Assembly: GCA_029983675.1 (NCBI GenBank)
Contig: JASBYY010000003.1
Location: 1 to 64,000 of the forward strand
Direction of reading: 5' to 3'
Length of the DNA stretch: 64,000 nt
DNA from: Bacteroidales bacterium
GTDB taxonomy: Bacteria > Bacteroidota > Bacteroidia > Bacteroidales > F082
A program made the translations under genes and the position numbers. This document shows, in pieces, positions 58,744 through 64,000 of the stretch (positions within the stretch are counted from its first letter, which is position 1; the number at the start of each line of letters is the position of its first letter). Under the pieces are notes generated by a model. It had not been told where the DNA came from. It worked only from the letters and a program-made list of their open reading frames with translations, and searched no databases.

Positions 58744-61311
58744 ATGAAAAAGTATTTATTACTAATGTTGACATTGGTTTGGGGTGTCAACATGGCCATT
58801 GCCAAACCGATTGACGCCAGCACCGCCCAATCGTTCGGAGAGAAATTTGTTCATGCTAATTTTGATCTTTCCAGACAAGGCTCAGACCTTAATTTAGTGT
58901 ACACCGCCACATCGGAAAGAGGATCCAACCTTTATTATGTTTACAATGTCGGAAACGAAGGTTTTGTCATTGTTTCCGCTGTTGACAGCTATCATCCTAT
59001 CATTGGATACTCCGATGAAGGCACACTTGACGTCAACAATCTTTCCCCTGAACTCAGTTATTATTTAGGTACGATAGAAAACAAAATCAAAGTTGTGATG
59101 GATGGTCAGGCCACCCCCGACATCGTTGCCGAATGGAATGCCGTCCGCGATTTCGGAAAAGTGGTTCCTGGCAACCGCTCTAAAGGCGTGGACTACCTGT
59201 GCCAGACCAAGTGGAACCAGAACTATCCATACAATTACTACTGCCCAACCGCCCCTTCAGGCCCCGGCGGTCATGTGTATGCCGGCTGCGTGGCTACTGC
59301 CATGTCGCAAGTCATGAAATATTGGGATCACCCCACTCAAGGACAAGGCACGCACTCTCACATCGGGCAAACCATCAACTTTGGCGCAACGACATACGAC
59401 TGGGCCAATATGCCCAACAGTATTTCCAGCGGATCCCCTCAAGTGGAAATCGACGCCATCGCTACGCTGATGTACCATTGCGGCATGGCCGTTGACATGG
59501 GCTATGGCCCCAATGGCAGCGGCGCCTATTCGTTCAATGTTCCCAATGCCATTTCCTCCCACTTCTTCTACTGCTCGGGTGCCGATCTCCGCAACCGCGA
59601 CTCTTACCAGCTTGAAACCTGGCAAAACATGCTGAAAGAATCTTTTGACATGGGCTGGCCGCTTTACTATTCCGGTTGCACTAGTGGAACTGGACCAAAT
59701 GACGGATGCCATGCATTCGTATGCGATGGTTACGATGACAATAATCTGTTCCATTACAACTGGGGTTGGAGCGGAAGCGGCGACGGATACTTTACCGTTG
59801 ACGGCATGGATTATGCCAGAAATTCCAGTGCGATTTTTAATTTTGTTCCTGCCGATGTATATGCTACAACAGCTCAAGCCCCTTCAAACCTTTCGGTTAC
59901 GCCAACCAGCGACACCGATCTTTCTGCTGACATTGCATGGACAAACCCCAGCAAGACCTTAACCAACAGCAGCCTTAGCTCCATCGATAAGATTATCATT
60001 ACGAGAGACGGTAACATCATCGCCACCTTAGAAAACCAAACACCCGGTGCCGCCATGACCTATAAGGACAACACCGTTCCTTGCTACACCTCATATAAAT
60101 ATGCTGTTTATGCCGTCTGCAACAACAGCCACGGCAAAACCGCAATGGTGGAAAACGTCAAATTCGGTCCCCGCTGCGATTGGAAAATCATCATGACGAC
60201 GACCTCTTTCCAAGGATGGAAAGGCGGAAAGATTAGCATTTACGATGCTGCAGCTAAACTTGCCGGAGAAGCCACCACGACAACTTCGTCACCTGCTACG
60301 GCCAGCATCGCCATGCCGTTGGGCAAGCTGACCTTTGCTTGGAAAGCTCCCGAATCCGTTATTGACAATATGACATTTATGATCAAAGACGCCGACAACA
60401 ACACTGTGTATTCTTTCTCCGGCAAATCCTCCGACCTTGCCGAAGGCACATTTTTCGCTACGAACAACACCTGTGGCCAAGCCGGCAACTGCGAGAAACC
60501 GTCCAACCTTCACGCCACCATCGACCCGAACAACCAAAACAACATCATTGTTTCGTGGGATGGCCCCACCGATGTCGGCTACGGTTACAACATCTACCGC
60601 AACGAAGTGCTGTACCGTCTGATTCCTTCGGGAACTTCTTTTGTTGATGAAAACGTGGCTATTGGCGGATACTGCTACCAAGTCGCCCTCTTGTGCAACA
60701 GCGGTGAATCCGAGCCGTCTTTCGTTTCCTGTGCCACGGCAGGAGTGGGCTGCAATCCTCCCAGAAACCTTGACTATGAAAAGACAGGCTCTCTCTTCAA
60801 AACAAAACTGAAATGGGAGAAACCCGAACCTTTTGATGGACTTACGGGTTATTTTGTGTACCGCAAGGCCGAAGGCGGTGAATACCAGCGCATCAAGCTT
60901 TTGGGCGCCAACGCCACTTCCTATACCGACAACTCCAGCTTAACGGAAGGCAACTATTATTACAAGGTTTGCGCTTATTATCAAGCCATCGAATGCACCA
61001 CCGCCCCTGCCAACTGGATTTATGATCCAAACCAGTTCTACCTTCATGTGTATTACTCGCCGACAAGCATCAACGAAAACATGGGCAACGTCGCTTTGTT
61101 CCCGAACCCCGCCAAGGGACAATTCACCGTCAAAGCCAAGGGACTGGAACAAGTCAAGGTTTACAACATGCTGGGACAACCGGTCATTTCAGTTGAATGC
61201 GATTCAGACAATACCATCATCAACTCGAACACCTTAGAGTCTGGCATTTATGTGATAAGCATACGTGCAGCCGAAGGCGAGTCAACGCATCGCATCTCCA
61301 TAATCCGTTGA
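58744..61311 (+). CDS. secreted C10 family cysteine peptidase with T9SS sorting domain
   Basis: 855 residues. Signal peptide MKKYLLLMLTLVWGVNMAIA. An inhibitory propeptide spans about residues 20-150 (YYVYNVGNEGFVIVSAVD). The C10 catalytic domain spans about 150-375, with the nucleophile in YAGCVATAMSQVMKYW and the His in DGCHAFVCDGYDDN, then FHYNWGWSG. Several fibronectin type III-like domains and a C-terminal T9SS type A sorting domain (VALFPNPAKGQFTV ... GIYVISI) follow. It resembles streptopain, interpain and periodontain, and probably degrades host or dietary protein at the cell surface. A -7 box TACATTTG lies at 58698-58705. Confidence 0.92.
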   Translation: MKKYLLLMLTLVWGVNMAIAKPIDASTAQSFGEKFVHANFDLSRQGSDLNLVYTATSERGSNLYYVYNVGNEGFVIVSAVDSYHPIIGYSDEGTLDVNNLSPELSYYLGTIENKIKVVMDGQATPDIVAEWNAVRDFGKVVPGNRSKGVDYLCQTKWNQNYPYNYYCPTAPSGPGGHVYAGCVATAMSQVMKYWDHPTQGQGTHSHIGQTINFGATTYDWANMPNSISSGSPQVEIDAIATLMYHCGMAVDMGYGPNGSGAYSFNVPNAISSHFFYCSGADLRNRDSYQLETWQNMLKESFDMGWPLYYSGCTSGTGPNDGCHAFVCDGYDDNNLFHYNWGWSGSGDGYFTVDGMDYARNSSAIFNFVPADVYATTAQAPSNLSVTPTSDTDLSADIAWTNPSKTLTNSSLSSIDKIIITRDGNIIATLENQTPGAAMTYKDNTVPCYTSYKYAVYAVCNNSHGKTAMVENVKFGPRCDWKIIMTTTSFQGWKGGKISIYDAAAKLAGEATTTTSSPATASIAMPLGKLTFAWKAPESVIDNMTFMIKDADNNTVYSFSGKSSDLAEGTFFATNNTCGQAGNCEKPSNLHATIDPNNQNNIIVSWDGPTDVGYGYNIYRNEVLYRLIPSGTSFVDENVAIGGYCYQVALLCNSGESEPSFVSCATAGVGCNPPRNLDYEKTGSLFKTKLKWEKPEPFDGLTGYFVYRKAEGGEYQRIKLLGANATSYTDNSSLTEGNYYYKVCAYYQAIECTTAPANWIYDPNQFYLHVYYSPTSINENMGNVALFPNPAKGQFTVKAKGLEQVKVYNMLGQPVISVECDSDNTIINSNTLESGIYVISIRAAEGESTHRISIIR

Positions 61312-61357
61312 TAACGAACCCCAGTTTTTAACTGGGAAATCTATTCCCAACTCCACT

Positions 61358-61387
61358 GGAGCCTTTGGAGTTTGCTTCAAAGGCTCC
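61358..61387 (+). terminator. intrinsic terminator after the intact C10 gene
   Basis: GGAGCCTTTG with CAAAGGCTCC (ten base pairs), a ten-base loop and a following GGTTTTTTG. Confidence 0.85.
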
Positions 61388-61538
61388 GGTTTTTTGTTAC
61401 TACAGCTGAAAATTTTGACCACCTATTGCCGCTACAGCAATCACGATCTATTGAAAAACAGAGTTTTATAGTTATTTCTCCTTGCAGCATAACCCGATAG
61501 GCATTCTTTATCTTCTCATCGAAACAATCGATTGTCTG

Positions 61539-61573
61539 TTTTGACCGCTTTCGAAAAAGTTTCTCTATCTTTG
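61539..61573 (+). promoter_or_regulatory. promoter of the rubrerythrin-ferritin operon
   Basis: TTTTG (61539-61543), 22 bases, then TATCTTTG (61566-61573), about 60 bases upstream of the rubrerythrin ATG. No oxidative-stress operator could be identified by eye. Confidence 0.7.
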
Positions 61574-61633
61574 CATCAATAAAAACATCAAGACATTTAT
61601 TTAACTGACTAACAAACAAAAATCAAATTCATC

Positions 61634-62185
61634 ATGAGGAAAAAATTCATTTGCCCAATTTGCGGATTTGTTTACGAAGGAGAAAAAGTTCCTGAACGCT
61701 GCCCACAATGCAAACAGGTGGTGGAATGGAAGGTTGTTGACGAAGCTGCCGAACTGAACTTTGTTACCGAACATGTTGTCGGCATTGCCAAAGGCACAGG
61801 CGACGATATGTTGAAAGACCTCAATGCGCACTTTATGGGCGAAGCCACTGAAGTGGGCATGTACATTGCCATGAGCCGTCAGGCCGACCGTGAAGGCTAT
61901 CCTGAAATTGCCGAAGCTTTCAAGCGCTATGCCTTTGAAGAAGCCGAACACTGCGCCAGATTTGCCGAACTGATTGGCGATGTCGTTTGGGACACCAAGA
62001 CCAACCTTCAGAAACGCATGGTGGCCGAATGCAGTGCTTGCGAAGACAAAATGCGCATTGCCCGTATCGCCAAAGAACACAACCTCGATGCCATTCACGA
62101 CACCGTTCATGAGATGGCCAAAGACGAAGCCCGCCACGGCAAAGGATTCCAAGGGCTGTACAAGAGATACTTTGAAAACAAATAA
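61634..62185 (+). CDS. reverse rubrerythrin (peroxide-scavenging diiron protein)
   Basis: 183 residues with domain order opposite to classical rubrerythrin. An N-terminal rubredoxin domain comes first (FICPICGFVYEGE, then ERCPQCKQ), followed by a four-helix diiron domain with EAAE-, E-A-T-E-V-G- and FEEAEHCARF-type ligands and the late DEARHGKGF. Such proteins reduce hydrogen peroxide and oxygen in anaerobes, taking electrons through the rubredoxin centre. It is 11 bp upstream of ferritin and shares its promoter, linking peroxide removal to iron storage. Confidence 0.93.
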   Translation: MRKKFICPICGFVYEGEKVPERCPQCKQVVEWKVVDEAAELNFVTEHVVGIAKGTGDDMLKDLNAHFMGEATEVGMYIAMSRQADREGYPEIAEAFKRYAFEEAEHCARFAELIGDVVWDTKTNLQKRMVAECSACEDKMRIARIAKEHNLDAIHDTVHEMAKDEARHGKGFQGLYKRYFENK

Positions 62186-62196
62186 AACCCAATACG

Positions 62197-62715
62197 ATGA
62201 TTAGCAAAAAATTAGCGGAAGCCATTAACAAACAAATCAATGCTGAAATGTGGTCGGCATACCTCTATCTCAGTATGTCGATGGACACCTTCAGCAAAGG
62301 ATTCAAAGGCATTGCACACTGGTTCAAGGTACAGTTTCTTGAAGAACAGGCACATGCCACCATCATGATCAACTACCTTCATGCCCAAAATGAAAAGGTA
62401 ATGCTCACTCCCATCGCCAAAGTCCGCACCGAATGGGACGACATTCTCTCCACTTTTGAAGACACGCTGTTGCATGAACAAGGCGTGACAAAAATGATCA
62501 ACAACTTGTGCGATATCGCCGCCAAGGACAACGACTATGCCTCGCAGAATTTCCTTGCATGGTTTGTTGACGAACAGGTTGAAGAGGAACAGAGTGTACG
62601 CGACCTCATCTTTCAATGCAAAATGGCCAATGGCAACAATGCCGGCATGATGATGATCGACAAGGAGCTTGGCGCACGCATGTACCAAGCCCCAGCCCCG
62701 CTGAAACAACAATGA
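62197..62715 (+). CDS. ftnA: bacterial non-haem ferritin
   Basis: 172 residues forming the ferritin four-helix bundle (INAEMWSAYLYLSMSMDTFS; WFKVQFLEEQAHATIMINYL; FLAWFVDEQVEEEQ). The ferroxidase ligands are visible: Glu in NAEMWSAY, Glu and His in EEQAH, and the C-helix pair in DEQVEEEQ. It stores iron oxidised by peroxide or oxygen. Cytoplasmic 24-mer by family. Co-transcribed with the rubrerythrin and ended by the hairpin at 62777-62827. Confidence 0.95.
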   Translation: MISKKLAEAINKQINAEMWSAYLYLSMSMDTFSKGFKGIAHWFKVQFLEEQAHATIMINYLHAQNEKVMLTPIAKVRTEWDDILSTFEDTLLHEQGVTKMINNLCDIAAKDNDYASQNFLAWFVDEQVEEEQSVRDLIFQCKMANGNNAGMMMIDKELGARMYQAPAPLKQQ

Positions 62716-62776
62716 TTTGCAAAGCCGCCCCTTCCAACGGAGGAGAACTCACAAGTTGATTCAGGCATTTATTTTT

Positions 62777-62827
62777 CAGGACAACGGAAGCCACAGCGCA
62801 AACAAAGCTATGGTTTCCGTTGTCCTG
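62777..62827 (+). terminator. terminator after ferritin
   Basis: A 21-bp near-perfect stem (left arm 62777-62797, right arm 62807-62827; core CAGGACAACGGAA) followed by TTTTT. Confidence 0.85.
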
Positions 62828-62930
62828 TTTTTCGGGACACGAAGACACATCGCTCATCATGCGAAATGCGGAGCAAAATACCTGCATATTCTCTCAAAAA
62901 CACTACCTTTGCACCACAAACCACATCAAG

Positions 62931-64000
62931 ATGAACGATCTTTTGAACGACTTGAACGCCCCACAGCGTGAGGCGGTTACGACTATTGAAGGCCCTGTCA
63001 TGGTGATTGCCGGTGCCGGTTCGGGAAAAACCCGCGCCCTCACCTACCGCATCGCCTACATGATCAGCCAAGGCATCGATCCGTTTTCCATCATGGCGCT
63101 GACCTTTACCAACAAGGCCGCCCACGAAATGAAAGAACGTATCATGAAATTGGTCAACCCCAACGAGGCTCGCAATGTATGGATGGGGACTTTCCACTCC
63201 ATATTTGCCCGCATTCTGCGCATCGAAGCGCCACGCATCGGATTCACCGCCAATTTTACCATTTACGACACTGACGATTCAAAATCGCTCATTAATCAGA
63301 TTCTCAAGGACATGGAACTTGACACGAAGATGTACCCCGCGAAGATGGTACTATCGCGCATCTCTTCGGCCAAATCAAGTCTTTATTCACCAGAAGAATA
63401 CCTTCAGGATGCCGAGATTCAGGATGCCGATATGAAGTCGAGCAAGCCCCTCATCGGTCGAATCTTCAAGACCTACAACGAACGCCTGCACCGCTCCAAC
63501 GCCATAGACTTTGACGACATCCTCTATTTCACCAACGTGCTGCTGTGCGACAACCCCGATGTGCTGTACAAATACCAGAACCATTTCAGGTATATTCTCG
63601 TTGATGAGTACCAAGACACCAACTTCGCCCAGTACCTTATCGTAAAACGCATTGCCGCCCTTAACGAAAACATTTGTGTGGTGGGCGACGACGCACAAAG
63701 CATCTATGCCTTCCGTGGTGCCAACATTCAAAACATTCTGAACTTCCGCAACGACTACCCCGATTACAAGTTGATCCGCTTAGAGCAAAACTACCGCTCA
63801 ACGCAGACTATCGTCAACGCCTCCAATGTCATCATCGCGCACAACAAAGATCAGATTAAGAAAAAAGTGTGGAGCAACAAGGAAAAAGGCGAGCTGATCA
63901 GCATTCTTCACGCCACCAGCGACACGGAAGAAGGCGTTTTGGTGGCACATTCCATCTTCGGCTTCAAGATGTCGCGTCAACTCAGCAACAGCGACTTTGC
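62931..64000 (+). CDS. UvrD/PcrA-type DNA helicase, 5' part (runs off the window)
   Basis: A superfamily 1A 3'-5' helicase cut by the window edge after about 356 codons. It has the Q motif LNAPQREAV, Walker A AGAGSGKTRAL, motif Ia TFTNKAAHEMKERI, motif II ILVDEYQDTNFAQY, motif III VVGDDAQSIYAFRGA and motif IV NYRSTQTI. The start MNDLLNDLNAPQ fits the family. It is expected to act in mismatch and excision repair and replication-fork maintenance. A -7 box TACCTTTG lies at 62904-62911, so the leader is very short. Confidence 0.93.
   Translation, partial: MNDLLNDLNAPQREAVTTIEGPVMVIAGAGSGKTRALTYRIAYMISQGIDPFSIMALTFTNKAAHEMKERIMKLVNPNEARNVWMGTFHSIFARILRIEAPRIGFTANFTIYDTDDSKSLINQILKDMELDTKMYPAKMVLSRISSAKSSLYSPEEYLQDAEIQDADMKSSKPLIGRIFKTYNERLHRSNAIDFDDILYFTNVLLCDNPDVLYKYQNHFRYILVDEYQDTNFAQYLIVKRIAALNENICVVGDDAQSIYAFRGANIQNILNFRNDYPDYKLIRLEQNYRSTQTIVNASNVIIAHNKDQIKKKVWSNKEKGELISILHATSDTEEGVLVAHSIFGFKMSRQLSNSDF

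Noticed and set aside
1..64000. CRISPR arrays, tRNA or rRNA genes, prophage or conjugative modules.
   Set aside because: No regularly spaced direct repeats, cloverleaf-like segments, integrases or structural phage genes were seen on either strand.

Overview
The window is a piece of a Bacteroidales-type (Bacteroidota) chromosome. The gene complement points there: a long NusB, DUF721 beside recF, paired rhomboids between mutL and an endonuclease/exonuclease/phosphatase protein, PorQ and several cargo proteins with type IX secretion (T9SS) C-terminal sorting domains, C10 cysteine peptidases and thioredoxin-like lipoproteins. Many genes have a TAnnTTTG -7 box, some with a TTG/TTTG about 19-22 bases upstream. 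Reverse rubrerythrin with ferritin suggests an anaerobe. No rRNA, tRNA or CRISPR array was seen. Nothing was searched against a database; all family names come from reading motifs.

Layout. 1-15.6 kb is mostly housekeeping: glmM, a TPR protein, a popT-type C55-P flippase linked to aroE, tex, an outer-membrane barrel, DUF4293, a degenerate class III cyclase-like protein, rfbD, a phosphohexomutase, a TPR lipoprotein with recA, and nth. 15.7-29.9 kb is accessory: a T9SS Omp28-like protein, an array of secreted beta-propeller/thioredoxin-like genes (several truncated or broken), and inside that array an AT-rich restriction-modification cassette whose endonuclease gene is split by a clean 130-bp palindrome-rich insertion. 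Next come two minus-strand operons of small secreted Cys-containing proteins and thioredoxin-like proteins. Each operon sits behind a copy of the same leader module: a nearly identical upstream block, a matching promoter, a G9/G10 tract and two tandem short ORFs.

29.9-44.5 kb returns to core genes: a PnuC-family transporter, DUF2007, a GNAT-like protein, a LolD-type ATPase, a large periplasmic TPR protein, a cysteine desulfidase-family protein, uvrB, the EEP/rhomboid/rhomboid/mutL operon and a small membrane protein. 44.5-64 kb carries a frameshifted GT39-like membrane protein, an AmgK-RapZ fusion with MurU (cell-wall sugar salvage) and an AddB-like nuclease in one overlapping operon, then DUF721/recF, porQ, nusB, a decayed C10 peptidase beside an intact one, rubrerythrin/ferritin and the start of a UvrD/PcrA helicase.

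A family of miniature inverted-repeat elements (68 bp, about 140 bp and about 460 bp, ends reading roughly AGAAnCTGTTTTGAAT) occurs five times, always between genes. The larger forms hold hairpins with TCAAG/CTTGA loops whose stems covary between copies. Decay (stop codons, frameshifts, insertion) is confined to accessory surface and defence genes, while the core genes are intact. This argues for real gene loss rather than random sequencing error, although the two homopolymer-associated shifts should be verified.
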